Source: Verrucomicrobiota bacterium (GTDB taxonomy: Bacteria; Verrucomicrobiota; Verrucomicrobiia; Opitutales; Opitutaceae). From it: a stretch of 29,207 bases of DNA. This document shows, one piece after another, positions 1-8,590 of this stretch. Made by a program: the position numbers and the translations under genes. Position 1 is the stretch's first letter, and every line of letters begins with the position of its first letter. The DNA lies in the NCBI GenBank assembly GCA_023386835.1, contig JAEWIY010000232.1, positions 1 to 29,207 of the forward strand, written 5' to 3'. The notes beneath the pieces are model-generated. The model did no database searches. It was not told the origin of the DNA and worked only from the letters and a program-made list of their open reading frames with translations.

Positions 1-290
1 TCGCTCGGCTACCGCTCGCCTGTGGCCTTTGAAAACCAACAAAACTAATCGATACCGATCACCCTTCGCTCGGTGTCCACTTTATCGAGGCAAGCCCAGG
101 CAGGCATGGTGGCCCCCCCCCGCCCGGATCCGGCTTCGTGCTCTTTGTGCCTTCGTGGTGAATCCTCATCGGTCGTCTTACCGCTTCTTTACGCCTCTGA
201 GGGGAATTCGGGCGTGCCGGTGCGCAACTGGGGTGTTTTTCTCAAGCGCGGAAGAAAAGTTCCGACCTACCACTCACCGCTTGGACCTTT
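1..290. repeat. Leading non-coding region with one composite-repeat arm
   Basis: No convincing gene is seen here. Positions 134-163 carry the reverse-orientation form of the ~30-bp arm (CTTCGTGCTCTTTGTGCC followed by TTCGTGGTGAA) that recurs in the intergenic islands from 18.5 kb onward. TCGCTCGGCTACCGCTCGCC at the very start and TTCGCTCGGTGTCCAC near 65-80 resemble the degenerate 'CGCTACC' modules. The rest is unassigned. This is the last copy of the repeat family before the polysaccharide cluster, so it may mark the left boundary of that cluster. Confidence 0.6.
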
Positions 291-296
291 CGTCAG

Positions 297-446
297 ATGA
301 CTGCGACCTCGCCCCCTCCTTCCGCCGCCGCCCCGCTGGAGAATCTGAACTTGTCGACGCTTGAGGCCGTGCGCGCGCACTTCGACGACAAAAGACAGAA
401 GATGAGCTGTGCGGCCCAATGCTGTCGCAAAGCTTTGGCTTTATGA
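297..446 (+). CDS. Short unrecognised ORF overlapping the first cluster gene
   Basis: This ATG-initiated ORF of 49 codons starts MTATSPPPSAAAPLENLNLS and ends in a Cys/Ala/Leu-rich stretch. Its TGA overlaps the ATG of the oxidoreductase at 443 as ATGA, the junction style used by several other genes of this cluster. The first ~35 codons are rich in G/C at third positions, as in core genes of the window, and the last ~14 are not. I do not recognise a family. It could be a genuine small translationally coupled gene, the surviving N-terminus of a gene truncated by insertion of the cluster, or a chance ORF. Confidence 0.3.
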   Translation: MTATSPPPSAAAPLENLNLSTLEAVRAHFDDKRQKMSCAAQCCRKALAL

Positions 447-1438
447 CACCTCGAGTCGCCGTCGTTGGTTGTGGATACTGGGGCCGCAATCTCGTGCGGA
501 ATTTCCATTCGCTTGGGGCGCTCGCAGTGGTATGCGACGCAACGTCGTCTGGGCGGGAAACCGCGGCCCAAATTGCCGCCGGGATTGATGTCATCGACGA
601 GTTGGATCCCGTGCTCGGCGACCCGCGTATCGAGGCGGTCGTTCTCGCGACTCCGGCGGTCACCCACTGCAGCCTGGGCCGGCGAGTGCTCGAGGCGGGC
701 AAAGACCTTTTCGTTGAGAAGCCAATGGCGCTCACCTTGGACGATGCACGCTCGCTCGTGGAGCTTGCGGAACGGCGGGGGCGGATCCTCCAGGTCGGAC
801 ACGTTCTAGAATATCATCCCGCAGTGACAGCGCTTCGGAATTGGATCAGCTCAGGCCGACTGGGCCGCCTCTGCCTTCTCCACTCACGACGGCTGAACCT
901 AGGACGGGTGCGCACCGAAGAGGACGCACTGTGGAATGTCGCCCCACATGATTTCGCCCTCATGCTGCGCATCGTTGGACGGCTGCCAGGCGAGGTCAGT
1001 TGCTTCGCGTCCTACTCGCTTGGCACACCTCGCGCCGACTTCGCAATCGCCATGCTGCGGTTCGCCGGCGGCGTCGATGCTCACGTATTTGCCGGCTGGC
1101 TGCACCCGACCAAGGAACAGCGACTCGTCGTCGTTGGTGATCGGGCGGTTGCCGTTTTCGACGACGCCCTACCACTCGAGCGAAAACTGACGCTTTACGA
1201 GCAACGGGTTGAGCTGGGCACGGGAGTTCCAGAGATGTTCAAGGGACCGATGCACAACGAGACCCTTCCTCCCGACGAGCCGCTGCGACTGGAGTGCGCT
1301 GCCTTTCTGCATAGCATCCAGTCGCGCCAGCCGCCGCTCACGGATGGCAGGAGTGGGTTACGCGTGATGGCTCTGCTCGATGCCTGCCGACGTTCGATGG
1401 AGAATGGTGGGCACATACAGACGGTGCCGGCGTTATAG
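443..1438 (+). CDS. Gfo/Idh/MocA oxidoreductase, WbpB/WlbA-like UDP-sugar dehydrogenase
   Basis: This is probably the NAD(P)-dependent 3-dehydrogenase that oxidises UDP-N-acetylglucosaminuronate at C3, the WbpB/WlbA step towards di-N-acetylated mannosaminuronate. It has 331 residues, the usual family length. The Rossmann motif VGCGYWGRN lies at residues 8-16, the family EKP motif at 92-94 (Lys93), GHVLEYHP at 120-127, and the HD pair of the catalytic region at 170-171. I chose ATG 443 because the protein then begins directly at the Rossmann strand (MTPRVAVVG) and overlaps the upstream short ORF as ATGA. An in-frame ATG at 419 would add eight unconserved residues. The next two genes match WbpD and WbpE, which is the main reason for the specific call. 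The family is broad, so the exact substrate is inferred from context. Confidence 0.85.
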   Translation: MTPRVAVVGCGYWGRNLVRNFHSLGALAVVCDATSSGRETAAQIAAGIDVIDELDPVLGDPRIEAVVLATPAVTHCSLGRRVLEAGKDLFVEKPMALTLDDARSLVELAERRGRILQVGHVLEYHPAVTALRNWISSGRLGRLCLLHSRRLNLGRVRTEEDALWNVAPHDFALMLRIVGRLPGEVSCFASYSLGTPRADFAIAMLRFAGGVDAHVFAGWLHPTKEQRLVVVGDRAVAVFDDALPLERKLTLYEQRVELGTGVPEMFKGPMHNETLPPDEPLRLECAAFLHSIQSRQPPLTDGRSGLRVMALLDACRRSMENGGHIQTVPAL

Positions 1439-1450
1439 TTGAGTCCCATC

Positions 1451-2107
1451 ATGGATAAGAGCTACCATGCGCACCCAACGGCTGTCATCGACCAGCCATG
1501 TGAAATCGGGGGCAATACGCGCCTCTGGCATTTTTGCCACGTTTGCTCAGGCGCAACTATAGGAGCAAACTGCACCTTGGGACAGAACGTGATGATCGCT
1601 GACGGAGTGCGAATCGGCAACAACGTCAAGATTCAGAATAATGTCTCCGTCTATAGCGGCACAACGATTGAGGACGACGTGTTTCTAGGTCCCTCGTGCG
1701 TTCTCACGAACGTCTCGAACCCTCGTGCGCAGGTGGTTCGCCGATCTCTGTACGAGCACACGCATATACGACGCGGAGCAACTGTTGGCGCCAACGCGAC
1801 GGTTGTGTGTGGAGTGACGCTCGGGCGTTACTGCTTCATCGCGGCCGGGGCGGTCGTGACAAACGATGTGCCCGACTACGCCATGATCGTCGGAGTGCCC
1901 GGACGCAATCGCGGTTGGGTGAGTCGCCATGGGCATCCCCTACGTAAACCGGTGAACGGGCTTTACGTGTGTCCGGAAAGCAAACTGCGCTACCGGGAAA
2001 TTCAACCGGGAGAACTTCGCTGCCTGGATCTTGACGAGGAAGCGCCGCTTCCCGTGGAACTGTCAGTTGGACTGAAGTCGTACCGGGCATTTTCGCATTC
2101 CGAATAA
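1451..2107 (+). CDS. Hexapeptide-repeat N-acetyltransferase, WbpD/WlbB-like
   Basis: This is a left-handed beta-helix acyltransferase, likely acetyl-CoA-dependent, acetylating the 3-amino group of a UDP-2-acetamido-3-amino-hexuronate in the cytoplasm. Imperfect hexapeptide repeats run from about residue 12 to 160, including IGANCTLGQNVMIADGVRIG and VGANATVVCGVTLG. The C-terminal part has a Cys-containing segment (GLYVCPESKLRYRE) of the kind found in WbpD-type proteins. ATG 1451 gives 218 residues; a TTG at 1439 is in frame but would start one base after the preceding stop with no reason to prefer it. The gene sits between WbpB-like and WbpE-like genes. The acetyltransferase fold is secure; the WbpD role rests on gene order. 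Confidence 0.85.
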   Translation: MDKSYHAHPTAVIDQPCEIGGNTRLWHFCHVCSGATIGANCTLGQNVMIADGVRIGNNVKIQNNVSVYSGTTIEDDVFLGPSCVLTNVSNPRAQVVRRSLYEHTHIRRGATVGANATVVCGVTLGRYCFIAAGAVVTNDVPDYAMIVGVPGRNRGWVSRHGHPLRKPVNGLYVCPESKLRYREIQPGELRCLDLDEEAPLPVELSVGLKSYRAFSHSE

Positions 2108-2115
2108 ACCTGTCC

Positions 2116-3228
2116 ATGCCTGTTCCGCTTCTTGATCTCAACCGGCAGAACGCCCCGCTTCATGATGAACTGATGGCGGCATGTGAACGCGTCTTGCGGT
2201 CCGGCCATTTCATTCTCGGACCAGAAGTTGAAGCATTCGAGAGGGAGTGTTCTGAGTACCTTGGTGGAGTCCATACGATTGCAGTGTCTTCAGGCACTGA
2301 CGCGATCCTGCTCGCACTGATGGCTCTCGGCATCGGCCCGGGGGACGAAGTCATTTGTCCGGCGTTTACCTTCTTTGCGACCGCGGGCTGCATAACGCGG
2401 GTCGGCGCCACTCCGGTCTTTACCGATGTACAGGAGAGTACGTTTAACATTGATCCCCTGGACGTCGCCAGACGTGTTACCCCGCGGACCAAGGCGATCA
2501 TCCCAGTGCACCTTTTCGGCCAATCAGCCGACTTGGATTCCCTCACGGCTTTGGCTAAGCAGCGCGGATTGGCGATCATTGAAGACGCAGCGCAGGCGTT
2601 CGGAGCCTGCTATCACGGTAAGGCGTGCGGCACCTTCGGAGAGTTTGGTGCCTTCAGTTTCTTTCCCTCAAAGAACCTAGGCGGATTTGGAGATGGCGGA
2701 TTGGTGACGACCACGCGCTCCGAGCTTGCCGACCGCGCGCGCTTACTCCGCACGCATGGAGCGAAACCCAAGTACTACCATACCGAAGTCGGCGGCAACT
2801 TCCGCCTCGATGCGCTTCAAGCCGCGCTCCTGCGCGTCAAGCTACCGCACGCCAAGTCATATTCCGAGAAACGCCGGGCCAATGCCGCCGCCTACTCGGT
2901 CGCGCTTGCCCCCCTCGCCGCGACCGGACGTCTTCTGCTCCCCACTGACCACGCCGGCGAGCATATATGGAACCAATATACGATTCGCGTTCCTGGCGCC
3001 GGCCGCCGGGATGCGGTGAAAGCAGCGCTGGCGTCTGTTGGAGTCGGAACGGAAGTTTACTACCCGCTCCCACTCCACCGTCAGAAATGTTTTGCTCACC
3101 TCCCACCGGTATCGCTCCCGATCAGCGAGCAACTCGCCTCCGAAGTGCTGAGCCTCCCCATCTTCCCCGAACTCACGCTGGACGACGGCAGGTCGGTCTT
3201 GAACACGATTTGTACGCTATTCGCCTGA
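2116..3228 (+). CDS. DegT/DnrJ/EryC1 aminotransferase, WbpE/WlbC-like
   Basis: This is a PLP-dependent sugar aminotransferase of 370 residues, full family length. It would transfer an amino group, usually from glutamate, to the C3 keto group made by the WbpB-like enzyme. The PLP Schiff-base lysine is Lys186 in FSFFPSKNLGGFGDGG, and Asp157 of IIEDAAQAFG would contact the pyridine nitrogen. The N-terminus PLLDLNRQNAPL and the GHFILGPEVEAFE segment are typical of the WbpE/WlbC branch. It starts eight bases after the acetyltransferase stop, so the first three genes likely form one transcription unit. No Shine-Dalgarno motif precedes the ATG. Confidence 0.87.
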   Translation: MPVPLLDLNRQNAPLHDELMAACERVLRSGHFILGPEVEAFERECSEYLGGVHTIAVSSGTDAILLALMALGIGPGDEVICPAFTFFATAGCITRVGATPVFTDVQESTFNIDPLDVARRVTPRTKAIIPVHLFGQSADLDSLTALAKQRGLAIIEDAAQAFGACYHGKACGTFGEFGAFSFFPSKNLGGFGDGGLVTTTRSELADRARLLRTHGAKPKYYHTEVGGNFRLDALQAALLRVKLPHAKSYSEKRRANAAAYSVALAPLAATGRLLLPTDHAGEHIWNQYTIRVPGAGRRDAVKAALASVGVGTEVYYPLPLHRQKCFAHLPPVSLPISEQLASEVLSLPIFPELTLDDGRSVLNTICTLFA

Positions 3229-3238
3229 TATACCGTCG

Positions 3239-4351
3239 ATGTCGCTAATTCACACCCTCGCATCTCCCTCTTTTGAAGAGACCGACATCGCTGCTGTAGT
3301 CCGCGTCCTGCGCTCGGGTGCCCTGGTGCAAGGCGCCGAAGTACGGCTCTTCGAATCCCGAGTCGAAGCGTTCATCGGCGCACGGCATGCCATCGCCGTC
3401 GCAAATGGCACAATCGCCATTCAGCTTGCCCTCTCCGCCCTAGACATCGGCCCCGGCGACGAAGTGATCGTCCCCGCGTTCTCCTTCATTGCCACCGCGA
3501 ACGCCGTTGTACTTTGCGGCGCGCGTCCAGTGTTTGTGGATGTGGATGCACGCACCTTCAACATTGACCCAACAAGAGTGTGCCACGCTGTTTCGCCCCG
3601 CACCAAAGCCATCCTTCCTGTTCATGAATTCGGGCTCTGCTGCGACATCGACGCACTTGTAGCCATTGCCCGTCGTCACAACCTCGCAGTGGTCGAAGAC
3701 GCCGCCTGCGCCTTGGGCTCGCGAAGCGTTGGCCGGCATGCGGGCACCATGGGCGACATCGGCACGTTCTCGCTTCATCCCAGAAAGATTATTACTTGTG
3801 GTGAAGGCGGATTGATCACAACCGCATCAGATACGTTAGCCGAACGCCTCCGCGCACTACGCAATCACGGCGCTGCACCCGCTGCTCAATCACCCGAATT
3901 CCTCCTCTCTGGATACAACGCCCGCCTGACCGATTTCCAAGCCGCGCTTGCCTCCGGCCAAATGACCCGCCTAGAAAACAACCTTTCTCATCGGCGCAAT
4001 TTGGCAGAGCTCTACGGTAACCTCATTCGTCATCCGAGCTTGGAACTCCCGATCGTGCCGAAGGGAAACCAGCCAAACTGGCAAACCTACCATCTTCTCT
4101 TAGCCGAACACCTCGACCAAGTTGAGGTCATCGCGTACCTTCGTGCACAAGGCATTGGTACCAACGTCGGCGCGCAGTGCATTCCCGCCCAGCATTGCTA
4201 TCTCGCCTCTCACGAGGAAAACTGCGCCGCACGATTTCCAAACGCTTGGCGCGCGTGGAAGAAAGGGCTCGCCATTCCTTTGCACGAAAGAATCTCGACG
4301 GCTGATGCGAAGTTCATCGCGGCAACGCTGAACAAACTTCCCACCTCATGA
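3239..4351 (+). CDS. Second DegT/DnrJ/EryC1 sugar aminotransferase
   Basis: This second PLP-dependent nucleotide-sugar aminotransferase also has 370 residues but is clearly divergent from its upstream neighbour. The catalytic lysine is Lys183 in FSLHPRKIITCGEGG, resembling the 'HP.K.ITTGEGG' form seen in ArnB/PseC/DesI-like enzymes rather than the 'FFPSKN' form of WbpE. Asp154 lies in VVEDAACALG. It starts ten bases after the previous stop and overlaps the following SDR gene by four bases (ATGA). Pairing with the SDR and a second acyltransferase suggests a second amino sugar, perhaps a 4-amino-4-deoxy sugar. The substrate cannot be read from the sequence. Confidence 0.85.
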   Translation: MSLIHTLASPSFEETDIAAVVRVLRSGALVQGAEVRLFESRVEAFIGARHAIAVANGTIAIQLALSALDIGPGDEVIVPAFSFIATANAVVLCGARPVFVDVDARTFNIDPTRVCHAVSPRTKAILPVHEFGLCCDIDALVAIARRHNLAVVEDAACALGSRSVGRHAGTMGDIGTFSLHPRKIITCGEGGLITTASDTLAERLRALRNHGAAPAAQSPEFLLSGYNARLTDFQAALASGQMTRLENNLSHRRNLAELYGNLIRHPSLELPIVPKGNQPNWQTYHLLLAEHLDQVEVIAYLRAQGIGTNVGAQCIPAQHCYLASHEENCAARFPNAWRAWKKGLAIPLHERISTADAKFIAATLNKLPTS

Positions 4352-5349
4352 TCGCTGGTAAACGTGTTTTCATAACTGGCGGTGCAGGCTTTATTGGCAG
4401 CACTATTATCGGGCGCTTAATTGCCGAAAACAACATCGTCGTATTTGACAATTTCCACCGCGACACGTTGTCTTCATCAGGCCTGATGGGGCATCCTCAT
4501 CTTGAAGTTATCCGCGGCGACGTGCTCGATTACGTTGCTGTTCGCGATGCCATGAGCGGCGCGGACATCGTCATCCATGCCGCCGCCATCGCTGGTATCG
4601 ACACAGTGATAAAAATGCCCGTGCAGACGATGCGCGTCAATATGATTGGCACAGCCAATATCTTAGAGGCCGCCAGAGAAACCGGAGTAACTGGGCGAGT
4701 GCTTGATTTCTCCACTTCCGAGGTATTCGGCTCAGTAGCTTTTCGTGTATCCGAAGAGGCCAACACAATTTCCGGCTCCGCTGGCGAGGCAAGATGGACC
4801 TATGCAGTATCCAAGCTAGCCGGCGAACATCTGGCCAAGGCGTACCATACCCAATACAAACTTCCGACTGTTACGGTGCGGCCGTTTAACGTGTACGGCC
4901 CTGGCCAAACCGGAGAAGGCGCTATGCAGGTTTTCATAAACAGCGCGTTGCGAGACGAACCACTTTATATTCATGGGGACGGCAACCAGATCCGCGCTTG
5001 GTGCTATGTGGACGATTTTGTCGATGGTCTCATGGCATGCATCAACTCGCCCCGTGCGGTTGGGGAAAGTTTCAATCTGGGCAACGCGCGCGCCGTCATC
5101 ACCGTGCTCGGTCTCGCGCAAACAATATGCCGGGTGCTGAATTCGAAATCGAAAATCGTCTTTCGTCCGCCTTTGTCGGCAGATATTGCGATTCGAATCC
5201 CTTCGGTCGAAAAATCGCAAGAAGTGATTGGGTTTAAAGCACGCGTGGATCTTGACGACGGAATATTGCGAACTGCCGATTGGTTCAGTAGGCGGTCGAT
5301 CCCTGGATTCGATGAAGCTTGCAAAGGCGTAAGCTATGTTCAGCCGTAG
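4348..5349 (+). CDS. Extended SDR nucleotide-sugar epimerase/dehydratase
   Basis: This is an NAD(P)-dependent extended short-chain dehydrogenase acting on a nucleotide sugar. It has 333 residues with the N-terminal GGAGFIG motif at 11-17, Asp34 in the VVFDN segment, the DVLD segment near 58-61, STSEVFG at 122-128 and the catalytic pair Tyr152/Lys156 in TYAVSKLAGE. RPFNVYGPGQ and the GDGNQIRAWCYVDD segment are typical of sugar 4,6-dehydratases and epimerases. It overlaps the upstream aminotransferase by ATGA and the downstream acyltransferase by 14 bases. Epimerase, dehydratase or decarboxylase activity cannot be separated by eye. Codon use here is visibly less GC-rich than in the 18-29 kb genes. 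Confidence 0.82.
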   Translation: MIAGKRVFITGGAGFIGSTIIGRLIAENNIVVFDNFHRDTLSSSGLMGHPHLEVIRGDVLDYVAVRDAMSGADIVIHAAAIAGIDTVIKMPVQTMRVNMIGTANILEAARETGVTGRVLDFSTSEVFGSVAFRVSEEANTISGSAGEARWTYAVSKLAGEHLAKAYHTQYKLPTVTVRPFNVYGPGQTGEGAMQVFINSALRDEPLYIHGDGNQIRAWCYVDDFVDGLMACINSPRAVGESFNLGNARAVITVLGLAQTICRVLNSKSKIVFRPPLSADIAIRIPSVEKSQEVIGFKARVDLDDGILRTADWFSRRSIPGFDEACKGVSYVQP

Positions 5350-5875
5350 ACTTTTCCAGAGCCACGGCACAGGGCACTTTTCACCGGAAGAGTTCCGAGC
5401 TCGTGGTGAGCACATCATCTTTGAGAATGGCGTGCTCGTTTTTCACCCAGAGAACATTACATTGGGCACAAACGTCTACGTTGGACATCGCACGATTCTG
5501 AAAGGGTATCATTCTAGTCCGTTCAAAATAGGAGACGACGTTTGGGTCGGACAAGATTGCTTCCTGCATGCCGCTGGTGGGATAAGTGTTGGGTCTCGAG
5601 TCGGTATTGGGCCACGAGTCAACATACTTACTTCCACGCATCGAGAAGAGGGCCTCGTTGTGCCTATCCTTTTCAGCACGCTTGAATTCGCTCCAGTAAT
5701 TATCGAGGACGAGTGCGATGTAGGTCTGGGTGCGATCATTCTACCTGGTGTGACAATCGGCCGTGGCGCGCAGATTGGTGCCGGGGCAGTAGTAACTTCC
5801 GACATTCCCTCCTATGCGGTTGCAGCTGGCATCCCCGCACGAGTACTCCGGTACCGCGCTAACCCGAGCGAATGA
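5336..5875 (+). CDS. Hexapeptide-repeat acyltransferase (WbbJ/LacA-type)
   Basis: This left-handed beta-helix acyltransferase has 179 residues. Hexapeptide turns run from about residue 40, including IGDDVWVGQDCFLHAAGG and VGLGAIILPGVTIGRGAQIG. His102 in LTSTHREEG sits where the catalytic histidine of the LacA/CAT-like family lies in its external loop. The C-terminus AVAAGIPARVLRY is a standard family ending. ATG 5336 lies within the last codons of the SDR gene and the stop overlaps the next start as ATGA, so it is probably translationally coupled on both sides. It may acetylate the amino sugar made by the preceding pair or O-acetylate the glycan. Confidence 0.82.
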   Translation: MFSRRLFQSHGTGHFSPEEFRARGEHIIFENGVLVFHPENITLGTNVYVGHRTILKGYHSSPFKIGDDVWVGQDCFLHAAGGISVGSRVGIGPRVNILTSTHREEGLVVPILFSTLEFAPVIIEDECDVGLGAIILPGVTIGRGAQIGAGAVVTSDIPSYAVAAGIPARVLRYRANPSE

Positions 5876-7200
5876 TGGCGCATCCTCGCCGAGTTTGCTT
5901 TGCTCCGACTGACGTAGCGAGCTACTACTCGGGGCTTCGAGAGGGTTTGGAAGCCATCGGGATCAAATCATGGTTTTTTTGCTTCGAGCCGTCTAAATAT
6001 GCCCGGTTCCGGCCGCGTTCGACTGACATGTGGCTTGAACGTTTAGTCTTCTGGCTCGGGAACCAGGGGGTGCTCCATACAACAGTCGCCGGACGTTCTC
6101 TGCGCGAGCTGCTTATGCTTCCGCTCCGTATTATCTGCTTCGTCGTGGCCGCGTTGTGTTGCGATACTTTTGTGTTCGCATTTGGCAAAACCTTCCTACG
6201 CCGGGTCGAGCTGCCCCTGCTCCACGCGCTGGGGCGGAGAATCGTTTTCGTTTTCAACGGCAGCGATACCAGGCCGGCGTGGATGTCCGGGTTATTTCTA
6301 ATTGGACGCGGGCAGCCCAACGCTACCGCTATGGCTCGCGAGATTCGGCGTCAGCAACGCTGCATCCGCCGGATCGAGAGGTATGCCAACGAGATTGTTT
6401 GTCACCCGCTTAGCGCGCAGCTCCTAACACGCCCTTTTGTTAATCATCTCAGGATCGGTCATCCATTCTCTGCCTCGGAGCTAACCGCAGGCGGAGAAAT
6501 GTCCGAAATTAACACTAGTCCGAACGAGCCACTTCGAATTCTACACGCCCCGACCCGCCCTTTGCAAAAAGGATCTTTGCAGTTGCGCTCGATCATTCAG
6601 CATTTACATGCCGCCGGCCTGAACATCGACTATGTCGAGCTTACTAATCAGCCAAACGCGACGTCGTTGCGCGCGCTCCGCGAGTGCGACCTCGTAGTCG
6701 ATCAACTATTCTCAGACATTCCGCTCGCAGGGTTTGCGACAGAAGCTGCGGCCTTCGGGAAACCCTGTATAGTCGGGGGATACGGTCGCGACGAAATCGC
6801 ACGCCTGACTCGGGAGTCACCCCTGCCCATGGTACATTTTGTCCACCCAGACGACATGAGCAACGAGGTACTCGGGCTGATTCGCGATCCGGAGCGACGC
6901 GCGAAAATTGCCGCCGAGCTGAAACGGTTCGTGTGCGACGAATGGTGCTCGCTTAACGTCGCGCAACGTTTTCTAACCCTGCTTGACGGTTCGACGCCTC
7001 CTTCATGGCGCGTTGATCCAAGAGGGCTTCGCTACTGGCAAGGATGGGGCGCGCCAGAAGACGCGGTTCGGCGAGGGATCGCTGCATTGATCGCGCACGC
7101 TGGCCCGAAAACACTTGGCCTCGAACACAACCCAGAGCTGAAAGCGGAAGTGATTCGCCAGGCTGCAGTGATTGGACAGAATGAGACGCCAACTGCTTAG
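5872..7200 (+). CDS. GT-B-fold glycosyltransferase
   Basis: This is a probable cytoplasmic-face glycosyltransferase of 442 residues that adds a sugar to a lipid-linked precursor. The C-terminal half has GT4/GT1-like features: LRILHAPTRPLQKGS, then a stretch ending ECDLVVDQLFSD, then GFATEAAAFGKPCIVGG, which matches the donor-binding region where an acidic residue precedes 'A.GKP'. A hydrophobic stretch at about 82-105 may anchor it to the inner membrane. It starts at an ATGATG pair overlapping the previous stop and ends 17 bases into the flippase gene. The acceptor and donor are unknown. The N-terminal domain is divergent, so the fold call rests mainly on the C-terminal half. Confidence 0.75.
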   Translation: MMAHPRRVCFAPTDVASYYSGLREGLEAIGIKSWFFCFEPSKYARFRPRSTDMWLERLVFWLGNQGVLHTTVAGRSLRELLMLPLRIICFVVAALCCDTFVFAFGKTFLRRVELPLLHALGRRIVFVFNGSDTRPAWMSGLFLIGRGQPNATAMAREIRRQQRCIRRIERYANEIVCHPLSAQLLTRPFVNHLRIGHPFSASELTAGGEMSEINTSPNEPLRILHAPTRPLQKGSLQLRSIIQHLHAAGLNIDYVELTNQPNATSLRALRECDLVVDQLFSDIPLAGFATEAAAFGKPCIVGGYGRDEIARLTRESPLPMVHFVHPDDMSNEVLGLIRDPERRAKIAAELKRFVCDEWCSLNVAQRFLTLLDGSTPPSWRVDPRGLRYWQGWGAPEDAVRRGIAALIAHAGPKTLGLEHNPELKAEVIRQAAVIGQNETPTA

Positions 7201-8590
7201 AGACAGTCTTTCTTACGGCCTTTCGTCGGTCATACCGGCGACCACCGGGCTGCTGCTGCTTCCGTTTTATACGCGGCGCCTCGGACCAGACGAGTACGGC
7301 CTACTCGACGCGACCGTCGCCCTTCTCACGGTGATTAGCACGATCTTCGTGTTCGAAATCGCTCAAGGCGTCGCGCGAATGCTGCCCGAAAGCGATTCAA
7401 CTGAGGGACGGCGGCGAATCGGCTCAACTGCGTTTTGGTTCACCGCATTGATGTTGGGAGTGGCTGCGCTCGCGCTGGCGATCTTCGGCCCGTCGATCGC
7501 GGCCATCGGTCTCGGAGACGCGACGCATGGTGGCATCGTCCGAGTCTCGGCGACAACGCTCTTTCTCGGCGGGTTGCATGGCATCGCTATCCGGCATCTG
7601 CGTTGGTCGTTGCGATCACACCGCTATCTCTCGGCTGTCGCGCTCACCAACGTCGCCACCGCCGCGTTGGGTGTTGTTCTCGTTATAGAATGGCGGCCAG
7701 TCGCCGAGGCGTTACTCTGGGGCCAAGCAGGAGGCTACGCGGCGGGACTTACCCTATCTTGGCATCTAGCCCGCGGTGAACTCGACTTTACTTGGGATTC
7801 TGACGCCCTGCACAAAATGCTGCGGTTCTCGGCGCCGTTGGTCGCTTCCACCCTTGGCGTGATCGCGACAGGACAACTTGGTCGCGTCCTCTTGGCGCGC
7901 TTCGCCAGTCTTGACGAAGCAGGCTTGTTCGGCGTCGCCGCTCGCCTCGCAGCCATCCTTGCGCTGCTCACGAGCGGGCTGCAGCTCGCCATCGGCCCGC
8001 TCATCTACTCGGCGCATGCCAAGCCCGGCACCGCGGTGGAACTAGCCTGCACTTTCCGTATCTTTACGGCAGTGGCGCTTGTGGGATGGCTGTTGCTAGG
8101 AGCGTTCGGTCCTCAACTCGTCAGCCTACTGACTGCTCCCATGTTTGCCGCATCGGCAAGCCTGATCGCCCCGCTCGCCGCGGCGGTGTTACTTAACACG
8201 GCGCTGACCTTCGCGCCCGGCTTGGAGATACGCCGCTGCACCGGCACGCTTGCTAAAGTATTTCTGATGAGCGGAGCCCTCAACGTCGCCCTATGCTTGG
8301 TTCTGATCGGGCCGCTCGGCGCTTTCGGCGCCGCCATGGCCTGCCTGCTCGCAACTGTGGTGCAGACAGCGCTGGTATTTCGGTTGAGCAACCGATGCTA
8401 TCCAGTCCCCTACCCGTGGGGCGCGATCTCCGCCGCCGTCCTAATCACCCTTCTCTGCCACGCCGTAATCGCCCTGTTGTCGTGGCCCTCGCTGATAGGG
8501 ATTCTATGCGTCGTCACCTGCTGCTTCCTAATCGGCTGGTTACTTCTTCGCCCCTTGATCAAGCACCAAAGCCCCGACGCGCCGTCATGA
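7181..8590 (+). CDS. Wzx-type polysaccharide flippase (MOP/MVF superfamily)
   Basis: This multi-spanning inner-membrane protein of 469 residues likely flips undecaprenyl-linked oligosaccharide units to the periplasm. The N-terminus has the family signature PATTGLLLLPFYTRRLGPDE followed by YGLLDATVALLTVI. Around twelve or more hydrophobic segments follow, interrupted by short charged loops. ATG 7181 is preferred over an in-frame TTG at 7172 because it gives the compact N-terminus MRRQLLRDSLSYG. The start lies inside the glycosyltransferase gene, implying coupling. No Wzy-type polymerase is recognisable in the cluster, so either the glycan is not polymerised this way or the polymerase is elsewhere. 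Confidence 0.85.
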   Translation: MRRQLLRDSLSYGLSSVIPATTGLLLLPFYTRRLGPDEYGLLDATVALLTVISTIFVFEIAQGVARMLPESDSTEGRRRIGSTAFWFTALMLGVAALALAIFGPSIAAIGLGDATHGGIVRVSATTLFLGGLHGIAIRHLRWSLRSHRYLSAVALTNVATAALGVVLVIEWRPVAEALLWGQAGGYAAGLTLSWHLARGELDFTWDSDALHKMLRFSAPLVASTLGVIATGQLGRVLLARFASLDEAGLFGVAARLAAILALLTSGLQLAIGPLIYSAHAKPGTAVELACTFRIFTAVALVGWLLLGAFGPQLVSLLTAPMFAASASLIAPLAAAVLLNTALTFAPGLEIRRCTGTLAKVFLMSGALNVALCLVLIGPLGAFGAAMACLLATVVQTALVFRLSNRCYPVPYPWGAISAAVLITLLCHAVIALLSWPSLIGILCVVTCCFLIGWLLLRPLIKHQSPDAPS

